Positions 1 to 8,203 of a stretch of DNA of 64,000 nucleotides are shown here, piece after piece (the first letter of the stretch is position 1; every line of letters starts with the position of its first letter). Location: the NCBI GenBank assembly GCA_016710265.1, contig JADJJL010000001.1:310001-374000 (forward strand), written 5' to 3'. A model generated the notes under the pieces. That model searched no databases and was not told where the DNA came from. It saw only the letters and a program-made list of their open reading frames with translations. The DNA comes from Saprospiraceae bacterium (GTDB lineage: Bacteria; Bacteroidota; Bacteroidia; Chitinophagales; Saprospiraceae). Position numbers and translations under genes: made by a program.

Positions 1-254
1 GTATGAAACAGATTTGCAAGTTGAATTAGAGAAGAATCCCTTTCTAATTTAGTTGGACTTAACTCCAAAACTTTTGAAGCAATTGAGATCCAAGCACTGT
101 CAGTAAGAGTTGAATCTGTTTGAATTAAATTTAAGTATTGTAAAACAGATTCATTAGCCAGAAATTTCGACTCTGTTCTATTCAATTGTTGACATCCATT
201 CGAACAAAAGAATAAAAAAGAAACTATGAAAATTAATAAATTTTTAATATTCAA
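1..254 (-). CDS. Putative lipoprotein, partial (runs off the left edge)
   Basis: An open frame on the minus strand reads from a possible TTG start at 254 to the window edge, about 84 codons. It begins with two polar residues and a hydrophobic stretch (LLIFIVSFLFF), followed by CSNGC, which could act as a lipoprotein signal with Cys acylation. The rest is Ser/Leu/Gln-rich and resembles no family I know. It starts 47 bases after the stop of the subtilisin-like lipoprotein on the same strand, so the two may be co-transcribed. No ATG lies at the right place, so the start is uncertain. That the frame is coding rests only on continuous openness and the signal-like N-terminus. Confidence 0.45.
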   Translation of the reverse strand, partial: MNIKNLLIFIVSFLFFCSNGCQQLNRTESKFLANESVLQYLNLIQTDSTLTDSAWISIASKVLELSPTKLERDSSLIQLANLFH

Positions 255-301
255 TTCGCAAAATTAATTAAATTAAATACTTATGACTGTACTAAACCGA
301 A

Positions 302-1723
302 TTATTGACACAAAAGGTTTTTAATTTCATTTAAATTTTTAATAGATCTAAAGGGAAGACCATTCAATGGAGGAGTGTGTAAAGTAGAATAAACATTAAT
401 CAGTGTATCTTTTAATTGCGCTGGGGTTAAACCAGGGTTTTTTGCAAGAATTGCTGCTAATAGTCTACTTACATATGGTGTCGAAAATGAAGTTCCTGAC
501 ATATTGGCAAAACCAGTCGGTACATCACTTGTTTGCAAATATTTTGGAAAACAAGCAGTAATTCCATTTCCAGGAGCTGTTGTATTCATGTGGTTAAAAT
601 CAGCTCTATTTGAAAATGATGAAATAGTATTAATACCTCCATTTACATCTGTAGAACCAATTGAAATGAAATTATTATACCTATCTGCCAAATAGGCTGG
701 ATAAAACTTTACATTATCATTTAAAACGACTGAATCATTTCCCATTGCTGCAACAATGGTGATATTATTTGATGCAGCTAGCTCAATAACATATTTAAGA
801 TCATTTTGAATAGTACTATCTATTCGGAGATGCAAAGGAACACTACTATTAATTTCAAACTTAAAACCAAGGCTTAAATTAATAATATTTGGTTGCTGTG
901 AAATTGCATATACCATCCCACATAAAAAATCCATGAAAGTGGTAGAAGTATCAACTTTATTAAAAATTGAAACATTTGATGTTTTAATATGCAAGTTCGA
1001 TAAGTTAAAGTTGTAATTACTGACGCCTCCTAAAATACTATTTACAGAACATCCATGTCCCAATGAATCAAAGGGTTCAATGTGTCCATTTGCGAATGTG
1101 GGTAAATGTATTCCGAAAATATTACTATTCTCAATACATCCATTATTAAGATTATAATACCAGTTTGAGTTTGTATTCCCATAGTCAAAGGTTGAATCTA
1201 TACCTGTGTCTAAAATAACAATTTGAATTGTATTTGAACTTGACAAACAAGAATTCGGAAAAGTATCAAATTCGAATTGGCTGATTTGCGGAACTAATTT
1301 GTCCATACTCCTTGTAAATGAAATTGGTAACTGGTTTTTTATTATTACATTAGGCAAAATCCCTCCAGCTGGTTGGCCAGATGTGTTTCCTCTTGAAACA
1401 ACCGTACCCACATCCACTGGAGTCATTGAAGGATTCACCCATAACTCAAATGGTAAATCACAGTCGCAAGCATTCACTAAATCAAACTCTAGACTATCCA
1501 AAAAGATTCTATTTAAGTCAATATCTGGATCACTTGTATCTAAAATAAATTGGTTTACCACATATTGCAAATTTGAACCTCGGATTGTCGCAATATTTCG
1601 ACTTGGACTTGGAACCGGTTCTGGTTTCTTACAACAATTTTTGCAAATATCACAACATCCGGTTGCCCAAATCAGGATTAGAAAAATAATGCTCAATCCA
1701 AGTGTAAATCTTAAAGTAGCCAT
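302..1723 (-). CDS. Subtilisin-like serine peptidase (S8), lipoprotein
   Basis: This is a 473-residue protein of the subtilase family S8. The ATG at 1723 is preferred to an upstream in-frame codon because it places a classic lipoprotein signal at the N-terminus: MATLRF, a hydrophobic run, then ATGCC. A Cys-rich and Pro-rich tether follows. The catalytic triad is visible as VILDTGID (Asp), SLGHGCSVNSI (His) and SGTSFSTPYVS (Ser), with the oxyanion Asn region in AAMGND. About 130 residues separate the signal from the catalytic domain and could be a propeptide. The protein is probably anchored in the outer membrane or exported, and it degrades protein. It stands apart from the second S8 peptidase at 42.6 kb, which has no signal peptide. 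The family call is firm; the substrate is unknown. Confidence 0.88.
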   Translation of the reverse strand: MATLRFTLGLSIIFLILIWATGCCDICKNCCKKPEPVPSPSRNIATIRGSNLQYVVNQFILDTSDPDIDLNRIFLDSLEFDLVNACDCDLPFELWVNPSMTPVDVGTVVSRGNTSGQPAGGILPNVIIKNQLPISFTRSMDKLVPQISQFEFDTFPNSCLSSSNTIQIVILDTGIDSTFDYGNTNSNWYYNLNNGCIENSNIFGIHLPTFANGHIEPFDSLGHGCSVNSILGGVSNYNFNLSNLHIKTSNVSIFNKVDTSTTFMDFLCGMVYAISQQPNIINLSLGFKFEINSSVPLHLRIDSTIQNDLKYVIELAASNNITIVAAMGNDSVVLNDNVKFYPAYLADRYNNFISIGSTDVNGGINTISSFSNRADFNHMNTTAPGNGITACFPKYLQTSDVPTGFANMSGTSFSTPYVSRLLAAILAKNPGLTPAQLKDTLINVYSTLHTPPLNGLPFRSIKNLNEIKNLLCQ

Positions 1724-1966
1724 AATTTTAGTTTTTAAAGGTTTTGTTTGATTGTGTAAAAATAGCAGAATAATTAAGGCATACAAGAAAATAAATTGTA
1801 AAATTTTTTTATCAAGCAGCCAAAATCGAACAACTTAGAGGAAAGTAGAAAAATCAAAAGTGTAATACATTGAATGATTTGTCTTTATATAATTAAATTT
1901 GTATATATTTAAACGAACTTAATTTTAATTCTTAGGATATCCATCGCGGCAGACCTTAATTTCTTT

Positions 1967-1974
1967 TACCTTTG
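1967..1974 (+). promoter_or_regulatory. Bacteroidota-type minus-7 element upstream of purD
   Basis: TACCTTTG matches the Bacteroidota minus-7 consensus TAnnTTTG and lies 26 bases before the purD ATG, so the leader would be short. I see no clear minus-33 TTG at the usual distance. Confidence 0.6.
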
Positions 1975-1999
1975 CAAACTAAAATCAGACTTTAGTCGT

Positions 2000-3268
2000 A
2001 TGAAAATTCTTTTGCTGGGCTCTGGTGCCCGAGAACACGCAATGGCCTATAATCTATCCAAAAGTGCATTGGTCGAAAATCTCTTTATTGCACCCGGCAA
2101 TCCCGGCCTAGCATCCATCGGAATCCTACAGCCTTTAAATCTGGATGACCAAGCATCGGTTTTGGAATTTTGCAATGCAAATCAAATAGACATGGTCATC
2201 TGTGGACCAGAGGCGCCGCTCGCTCAAGGGCTCATGGATTATTTAGAACTCCATAATCCGGATCTCATCCTCATCGGCCCTAAACAAAAAGGTGCTCAAC
2301 TTGAATCCAGTAAAGCTTTCGCCAAAGAATTTATGATCAAATATGAAATTCCAACTGCTCGATACCAATCCTTTGACAAAAATCAAATCCAGGAAGCCAT
2401 CAACTTCGGAAAATCCCTCGGACTACCCTTGGTCATAAAAGCAGATGGTTTGGCTGCCGGAAAAGGGGTGGTCATCACCCAATCCCATGAAGAATCAGAA
2501 GCAGAAATAAAATCCATGCTGGCTGGAAAATTTGGCACCGCATCTTCCACCTTGGTGATTGAAGAATTTCTAAGCGGAATCGAATTTTCTGTTTTTGTAC
2601 TCACCAATGGTCATCAATATGTACTGCTACCAACCGCTAAAGACTACAAAAGGGTTGGAGAAGGAGACACTGGCCCAAATACGGGTGGAATGGGCTCTAT
2701 CTCTCCGGTTCCATTTGCAGATGAGGAGATGATGGAAAAAGTAAAAAATAAAATCATCCTCCCTACTTTATCAGGACTTCAAAAAGAAAACATTCCTTAC
2801 CAGGGATTTATTTTTTTCGGATTGATTAGCGTCAATGGCGAACCCTTTGTGATTGAATACAATTGTAGAATGGGTGATCCGGAAACAGAATCTGTCATGA
2901 TGCGCCTTCAATCTGATTTGGCAAGACTTTGTTTACAATGTCATCAAGGCCGCTTAGATACCGCTTCTGTAAAAATTTCTCCCCAACACGTTGCCACTAT
3001 TTTTTTAACCAGCGGTGGATATCCGGGCGATTTTGAAAAGGATAAACTAATTGGCCCTTTACCAGAACTACAACATGGCGAACAAATATTTTTTGCAGGA
3101 GTGACTCAAAAAAATAATCATTTGTATACTTCAGGTGGACGCGTTATAGCGGTGAGCTGCTTGGGTGAAAACAGAAAAGACGCCATCGATGCTGCGATGA
3201 CTTTGGCAGAAAAAATTTCCTACGAAGGAAAATATTACAGAAAAGACATCGGATTTGATTTGGTATGA
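2000..3268 (+). CDS. purD: Phosphoribosylamine-glycine ligase
   Basis: This is GAR synthetase, the second step of de novo purine synthesis: it joins phosphoribosylamine and glycine using ATP in the cytoplasm. The protein is 422 residues, the usual PurD length. It opens with KILLLGSGAREHA, the N-terminal nucleotide-fold signature, and has the ATP-grasp stretch KADGLAAGKGV. The family motifs KDYKRVGEGDTGPNTGGMG and NCRMGDPETE are also visible. The stop overlaps the start of murF-alr (ATGA), so the two genes are translationally coupled although their pathways are unrelated. A minus-7 promoter element sits just upstream. Confidence 0.97.
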   Translation: MKILLLGSGAREHAMAYNLSKSALVENLFIAPGNPGLASIGILQPLNLDDQASVLEFCNANQIDMVICGPEAPLAQGLMDYLELHNPDLILIGPKQKGAQLESSKAFAKEFMIKYEIPTARYQSFDKNQIQEAINFGKSLGLPLVIKADGLAAGKGVVITQSHEESEAEIKSMLAGKFGTASSTLVIEEFLSGIEFSVFVLTNGHQYVLLPTAKDYKRVGEGDTGPNTGGMGSISPVPFADEEMMEKVKNKIILPTLSGLQKENIPYQGFIFFGLISVNGEPFVIEYNCRMGDPETESVMMRLQSDLARLCLQCHQGRLDTASVKISPQHVATIFLTSGGYPGDFEKDKLIGPLPELQHGEQIFFAGVTQKNNHLYTSGGRVIAVSCLGENRKDAIDAAMTLAEKISYEGKYYRKDIGFDLV

Positions 3269-5715
3269 TTGCATATAACATTCAAGAAATCATTGACATC
3301 TTAAATGCAGAAAACATCAGCAAAGGAAATGAGAATGCTTTCATTCGTACGGTCGAAACTGATTCCAGGTACATTTCCAATCCTGAAGAAAGTCTGTTTT
3401 TTGCACTCGATGGGGTACATACCTCAGGGCATCTTTTCATTCCTGAATTGGTGGAAAAAGGAATCCGCGTTTTTGTGACACACCAATCCGTTCAAAATAT
3501 TCCTGGTGTCTGGATTTTAAAAGTAAAAGATACGCTTCAGTCCCTCCAATCATTTGCAGCACATCATCGTCAACATTTTAAAATTCCAGTGATCGCCATC
3601 ACAGGTAGCAATGGTAAAACCATCACCAAAGAATGGTTAAGTCAAATATTAAGCAGCCAATATGTTGTTTGCAGAAATCCAAAAAGTTACAACAGTCAAC
3701 TTGGTGTAGCCTTGTCCGTCCTGGATTTAAATTCTTCTCATCAACTTGGAATTTTCGAAGCGGGAATTTCGCAAAATGATGAAATGAGTAAGCTTGAAAA
3801 CATCATCTCCCCTGAATTCGGAATATTTACAAACATCGGAGATGCCCATGACAGCGGCTTCATCAACAGATTCCAAAAAATAAAAGAAAAGAAAATCCTT
3901 TTTTCCAATTGCAGAAAATATATTTATTGCGGTGATTATGCGGATTTGCATGAAATACTGAAAGGAGATGACGCAAGTTTAAGTTGGGGAGTTGGTTCTC
4001 GCAATGACGTTCATCTCCAACTTCACAAACAAGAAAATTCTTATTTACCGCAAGTAACATTTACTTGGGAAAACAAAGAAATAAAATTCAATCTTCCTTT
4101 TCAGGATCAGGCTTCTATTGAAAATGTCATGCATTGTATTTTCATGTCCTTAATCATGGGTTTGTCCGAATCCCTGATCCAAAGTCAAATCAACAAATTG
4201 CACGGTTTGAGATTGCGCCTGGAACAAAAAGAAGGACTTCAGGATTGCGTGCTGATCAATGATAGTTATTCATTAGATTTAAAATCTTTGGCATTAGCCT
4301 GCCGATTTTTAGACCAGCAAAATAAAAATTTAAAAAGAAGCCTCGTTATTTCAGATTTTGCAAATAGAGAACATGACAGCAATTTACTGACCGAACTTGC
4401 CAGATTAATTGAGCAATTTCACATCCAAAGAGTTGTTGCAATTGGCGACCGAATTTTACAATTAAGAAATTTTTTAAATCCTAAAATTCAGTTTCATCAT
4501 TTTAATACTACGGAATCATTAATAGAACAATCATCCAGCATTGGATTTAACAAGGAATGCATCCTCATTAAAGGTGCTCGTCAATTTAAACTAGAGAAAT
4601 TTTTTCAAAGTTTCTCATTGTCCAGTCACGATACTATTTTAGAAGTGGACCTTCAGGCCATTCTTCACAATGTTTCTATCTATAAATCCATGGTGAATCC
4701 CACAACTAAAATCATGGCCGTGGTGAAAGCTTCAGCTTATGGATCCGGTCAATACGAGATTGCGCGATTTTTGGAACACAAGGGAATTGATTTTCTGGCC
4801 GTCGCCTATCCGGATGAAGGAATTCTGTTGAGACAAAAAGGTATTCAGAGCAGAATTATGGTGATGAATACCGCGCACTCAGATTTTGAAGAATTGTTGG
4901 AATACAAGCTTGAACCAGAGATTTTTTCATTTAAACAATTGGAAAGATTAATAACAGTCGGTGCTCAAAATCCAGTTGAAATTCATCTCAAAATTGAAAG
5001 CGGAATGAATCGACTTGGATTTGATCAATCTGAATTGTCTTCACTCATCCAAAGTTTAAATTTAAATTCCCACATTCATGTGGCCTCTATATTTAGCCAT
5101 TTATCAGGAAGTGATCGCGCAGAATTTGATGATTTCACAAAGCAACAATTTAATATTTTCCAACAAGCATTTGACTTGATCACTGAAAATATTGGATACA
5201 AGCCCTTGGCCCATATTTTAAACAGTGGAGGAATTTCCAGACATCCTGAAATGCAGTTAGACATGGTTCGATTGGGCATTGGTTTATATGGTATTGATTC
5301 AGATCCTGTGATCAGTTCAAAATTGGAAATTGTTCATACTTTAAAAACCCGAATTGCCCAAATAAAAGAGGCAAACCCCGAGCAAACGGTGAGTTACAAT
5401 CGTTCAGGAACTTTGTCGCGCAACAGTCGGATTGCAGTGCTCAGTATGGGCTATGCAGATGGATTACCAAGGATAGCTGGTGAAAATAAATTTAAAGTAT
5501 TTTTACAAGGCTTAAAAGTTCCTTTAATTGGCGTGGTGTGCATGGACATGTGCATGATTGATATCACGGATATCGATGGTATATATGAAGGAGCAGAAGT
5601 AGAAATTTTTGGTAAAAACAATGCCATCCAAGATCTTGCAATGATTTGTGATACGATTCCTTATGAAATTCTATGTGGAATATCGACTAGAGTTAGAAGG
5701 GTCTTTGTGGAATAA
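3265..5715 (+). CDS. murF-alr: Bifunctional MurF ligase / alanine racemase fusion
   Basis: This 816-residue fusion is typical of Bacteroidota and supplies D-alanine and its dipeptide for peptidoglycan. Residues 1-450 are UDP-MurNAc-tripeptide:D-Ala-D-Ala ligase (MurF), with the P-loop GSNGKT near residue 114. In other bacteria the enzyme adds D-Ala-D-Ala to the Mur precursor. From about residue 453 (ILEVDLQAILHN) the protein is a type III-fold alanine racemase. Its PLP lysine is Lys488 in VVKASAYGSG, and the C-terminal catalytic Tyr lies in VSYNRSG. The start ATG overlaps the purD stop by four bases. The fusion may channel D-Ala production towards ligation, but that is inference. The call is firm. 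Confidence 0.95.
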   Translation: MIAYNIQEIIDILNAENISKGNENAFIRTVETDSRYISNPEESLFFALDGVHTSGHLFIPELVEKGIRVFVTHQSVQNIPGVWILKVKDTLQSLQSFAAHHRQHFKIPVIAITGSNGKTITKEWLSQILSSQYVVCRNPKSYNSQLGVALSVLDLNSSHQLGIFEAGISQNDEMSKLENIISPEFGIFTNIGDAHDSGFINRFQKIKEKKILFSNCRKYIYCGDYADLHEILKGDDASLSWGVGSRNDVHLQLHKQENSYLPQVTFTWENKEIKFNLPFQDQASIENVMHCIFMSLIMGLSESLIQSQINKLHGLRLRLEQKEGLQDCVLINDSYSLDLKSLALACRFLDQQNKNLKRSLVISDFANREHDSNLLTELARLIEQFHIQRVVAIGDRILQLRNFLNPKIQFHHFNTTESLIEQSSSIGFNKECILIKGARQFKLEKFFQSFSLSSHDTILEVDLQAILHNVSIYKSMVNPTTKIMAVVKASAYGSGQYEIARFLEHKGIDFLAVAYPDEGILLRQKGIQSRIMVMNTAHSDFEELLEYKLEPEIFSFKQLERLITVGAQNPVEIHLKIESGMNRLGFDQSELSSLIQSLNLNSHIHVASIFSHLSGSDRAEFDDFTKQQFNIFQQAFDLITENIGYKPLAHILNSGGISRHPEMQLDMVRLGIGLYGIDSDPVISSKLEIVHTLKTRIAQIKEANPEQTVSYNRSGTLSRNSRIAVLSMGYADGLPRIAGENKFKVFLQGLKVPLIGVVCMDMCMIDITDIDGIYEGAEVEIFGKNNAIQDLAMICDTIPYEILCGISTRVRRVFVE

Positions 5716-5800
5716 ACCATCCTAAGTATTCAATTCTATAATTGCCTGCCTCCGCAAATTTTACGGTTATATAAGTTTATTGCTAAATTATTTCTATTGT

Positions 5801-6140
5801 TAGGCGTAGGCTGCGCCCTACGTCTAGTTAGGCGTTAGGCGTAGGCTGTGCCTACGCCTATGCATAAATTGATATTAATTACATTTTTAAATAAATATAT
5901 GTCGTTAGACGTAGGCTGCGCCTACGTCTATGCATAAATTGATTTCAACGACATTTTTCATTAATTAAATGTCGTTAGGCGTAGGCTGCGCCTACGCCTA
6001 TGCATAAATTGATTTCAACGACATTTTTCATTAATTAAATGTCGTTAGGCGTAGGCTGCGCCTACGCCTATGCATAAATTGATTTCAACGACATTTTTCA
6101 TTAATTAAATGTCGTTAGGCGTAGGCTGCGCCTACGCCTA
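5801..6140 (+). repeat. REP palindrome array, left of the RAYT gene (six copies, 70-bp period)
   Basis: Six palindromes start at 5801, 5836, 5906, 5976, 6046 and 6116; the last five are exactly 70 bases apart. The core is two 11-base arms, TAGGCGTAGGC and GCCTACGCCTA, around a TGC centre. The copy at 5801 has an extra C. The copy at 5906 carries TAGAC paired with GTCTA, so both arms changed together. The linkers before 5976, 6046 and 6116 contain a second inverted repeat, AACGACATTT and AAATGTCGTT, around a 10-base loop (first copy 5947-5976). This is a REP array mobilised by the adjacent transposase, not CRISPR. Nothing else is visible between 5716 and 5800. Confidence 0.92.
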
Positions 6141-6170
6141 TGCATAAATTGATTTTAATTACATTTTTAA

Positions 6171-6719
6171 TTATAAATCCATCAAGTCTATCTCTAATAA
6201 ACTTTCTAAACCACTGTAATTTCTTTGACTACTATACATCCAGTCTTCTGCCTTTTCGACCAATCCACTCTTAACAGGATTCTCATGGATATAAGCCATT
6301 TTTTGACAAGTAAACCAGTGACTGACTAATTCTATGGCGTGATTTTCGTGTGTCCAAAATTGATACTTACTATTCCTAATATGACTCATTGCTGCAAATT
6401 CAAATCGTTTTAACATCCAATCTTTCCTACTTTCTACAGGTTTTTTTATCTCGTAAAGTATTTTAGAAGCAGTATGGCGTTTAAAATCTCTAACGACATC
6501 TGGGAGGTTTCCATTTTTAGCACTTAATATACAATGAACATGATTTGACATAACTACATAAGCCCATATTTGTAGGCCCTTATGCTTTCGACAATAATCA
6601 AAACTATCTATTACAATATCTCTATAAACTTTGCGCGTAAATATGTCGACCCAATCAACAACCTGAAAAGTTAGAAAGTATAATCCAGCCTTGTCGGCTA
6701 TCTGGTATCCCGTGCTCAT
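6171..6719 (-). CDS. REP-associated tyrosine transposase (RAYT, Y1/HUH)
   Basis: This 182-residue protein belongs to the Y1 transposase superfamily (IS200/TnpA-REP type), single-strand DNA nucleases that cut and rejoin at REP hairpins. The HUH metal motif is in VMSNHVHCI (about residues 57-65). The nucleophile Tyr is probably in QKMAYIHENPVKSGLV, a hallmark of the RAYT subgroup, and WMYSSQRNYSG follows in the usual C-terminal position. The gene sits alone between two arrays of the palindrome it presumably recognises, with 30 bases to the left array and 74 to the right. No terminal inverted repeats or partner gene were seen, which fits a domesticated RAYT rather than an autonomous IS. Confidence 0.93.
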   Translation of the reverse strand: MSTGYQIADKAGLYFLTFQVVDWVDIFTRKVYRDIVIDSFDYCRKHKGLQIWAYVVMSNHVHCILSAKNGNLPDVVRDFKRHTASKILYEIKKPVESRKDWMLKRFEFAAMSHIRNSKYQFWTHENHAIELVSHWFTCQKMAYIHENPVKSGLVEKAEDWMYSSQRNYSGLESLLEIDLMDL

Positions 6720-6793
6720 AGACTACAAAAATAATAGAATTATCCTATGCGCTAAATTGATATTAATTACATTTTTAAATAAATATATGTCGT

Positions 6794-7191
6794 TAGGAGT
6801 AGGCTGCGCCTACGCCTATGCATAAATTGATATTAATTACATTTTTAAATAAATATATGTCGTTAGACGTAGGCTGCGCCTACGTCCCGAAGCTAGTCGT
6901 AGGCTGCGCCTACGCCTATGCGCTAAATTGATTTTAACTACATTTTTAAATAAATACATGTCGTTAGGCGTAGGCTGCGCCTACGTCCCGAAGCTAGGCG
7001 TAGGCTGCGCCTACGCATTTGCACTAAATTGATTTTAATTACATTTTTAAATAAATATATGTCGTTAGGCGTAGGCTGCGCCTACGTCCCGAAGCTAGGC
7101 GTAGGCTGCGCCTACGCCTATGCACTAAATTGATATAAATTACATTTTTAAATAAATATATGTCGTTAGGCGTAGGCTGCGCCTACGCCTA
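6794..7191 (+). repeat. REP palindrome array, right of the RAYT gene (eight copies, three doublets)
   Basis: Eight palindromes of the same family start at 6794, 6864, 6894, 6965, 6995, 7066, 7096 and 7167. Six of them form three close pairs (6864/6894, 6965/6995, 7066/7096) joined by CCCGAAGC. The copies at 6864, 6965 and 7066 end in GTC rather than the full right arm. Linkers are AT-rich and follow the pattern acatttttaaataaatatatg. All copies keep the same orientation as the left array, judged by the flanking tails. The rest of 6720-7345 is AT-rich and non-coding apart from the promoter before 7346. Confidence 0.92.
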
Positions 7192-7305
7192 TTCGTCAAT
7201 TTGATTTATACGTTTTATTATCAAATTATTTCCAAATAGGGTATTAATTTTATCCTAACAGTTCAAATATACAGAACCACTATATAAATTTAATAACAAT
7301 AAGTT

Positions 7306-7313
7306 TATCTTTG
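7306..7313 (+). promoter_or_regulatory. Minus-7 element upstream of the NTF2-like lipoprotein gene
   Basis: TATCTTTG fits TAnnTTTG and lies 33 bases upstream of the ATG at 7346. It follows the REP array, so the gene is probably monocistronic. Confidence 0.55.
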
Positions 7314-7345
7314 AGAATTATTCAACAAAACAAAATCATATTTAA

Positions 7346-7840
7346 ATGAAATCACAAAATTTAATTTTAGCCTTCTTTGGTATGTGCGCTATTATAATAG
7401 CATCTTGCACACAACCTCAATCAGTCTCTACACCTGTTGCTGTAGATATGGATCAACTTAAAACAGAAATTCAAGCCATGGAAGATGGTTTTGCTGCAGC
7501 GGAAAAAATGAAGGACGCTGACGCAGTTGCAGCTTATTACGCTGAAGATGCTGTCAGCTATCATCGTGCCCAAGATCCAAGTGTGGGTAGAAATGCCATC
7601 AGAGATAGAATTGCTAGCAGAATGGCTAAAGATTCTTCAGGAAATCACAATATGTATAAAGTGGTCGATTTATTTGCTGATGGTGATCTAGCAGTAGAAA
7701 TTGGCTCCTGGACCGAAGTTAAACCAGATAGCACAGAAAATGACAAAGGTTTTTACCTGTCCGTTTTCAAGAAAAAAGATGGAAAGTATAGCTGCATTCG
7801 CGATATGAGCGTTTCAACTAAACCAGAAGAAAAAAAATAA
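7346..7840 (+). CDS. NTF2-like (DUF4440/SnoaL-type) lipoprotein
   Basis: This is a 164-residue protein with a lipoprotein signal ending IIASC (Cys about residue 21), so it is predicted to be membrane-anchored in the periplasm or outer membrane. The mature part shows the cone-fold pattern of the NTF2-like superfamily: an initial helix (MEDGFAAAEKMKDADAVAAYYAEDAVSY), VGRNAIRDRI, then beta strands ending in YLSVFKKKDGKYSCIRDMS. Members of this family may be enzymes or small-ligand binders, and nothing here decides which. The gene stands alone between its own promoter element and a strong terminator. Fold call likely; function unknown. Confidence 0.78.
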   Translation: MKSQNLILAFFGMCAIIIASCTQPQSVSTPVAVDMDQLKTEIQAMEDGFAAAEKMKDADAVAAYYAEDAVSYHRAQDPSVGRNAIRDRIASRMAKDSSGNHNMYKVVDLFADGDLAVEIGSWTEVKPDSTENDKGFYLSVFKKKDGKYSCIRDMSVSTKPEEKK

Positions 7841-7894
7841 AATTATCTGAATTTCTGATTCAGGGGTATTGATACCCTATTTTTCCTCTAAAAA

Positions 7895-7925
7895 AAAGGA
7901 GCTAATCATTTAGCTCCTTTTTTTA
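7895..7925 (+). terminator. Rho-independent terminator
   Basis: A hairpin with arms AAAGGAGCTAA and TTAGCTCCTTT and a 3-base loop is followed by a T-run. It lies 55 bases past the stop at 7840. A smaller hairpin (GGGTAT/ATACCC) precedes it at about 7863-7876. Confidence 0.9.
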
Positions 7926-8124
7926 TAAATCCGCTCTGGCTTTTCTACTCCAAGTATTGGGAATATAAATTGGTCCAATTAATAGCGGTTCTAAAAGTTA
8001 AAAAATCGATCGATAAGCTTGGTGAAAATTATTTATTAAATTATATATCAATTTTATATGCATAATATAATTTTATAATATATCTATATAAACTATTGTT
8101 GCAATGACTTTTCTTTATATTTGA

Positions 8125-8132
8125 TACTTTTG
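8125..8132 (+). promoter_or_regulatory. Promoter of the surface-polysaccharide operon
   Basis: TACTTTTG matches TAnnTTTG. A TTGTTG at 8096-8101 could serve as the minus-33 element, though the spacing (23 bases) is slightly long. It lies 72 bases upstream of the first gene of the polysaccharide cluster. Confidence 0.55.
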
Positions 8133-8203
8133 CGTTTGAATAGGGCTCGATTGGCTGTTTCAAAACAAAGCTCTTTGGACCCGAACTTTTATAGCATCGA
8201 AAT

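Noticed and set aside
5801..6140. Regular 70-bp repeats as a CRISPR array
   Set aside because: The linkers are nearly identical, the repeats are long palindromes, and a RAYT gene sits beside them; no cas gene is present.
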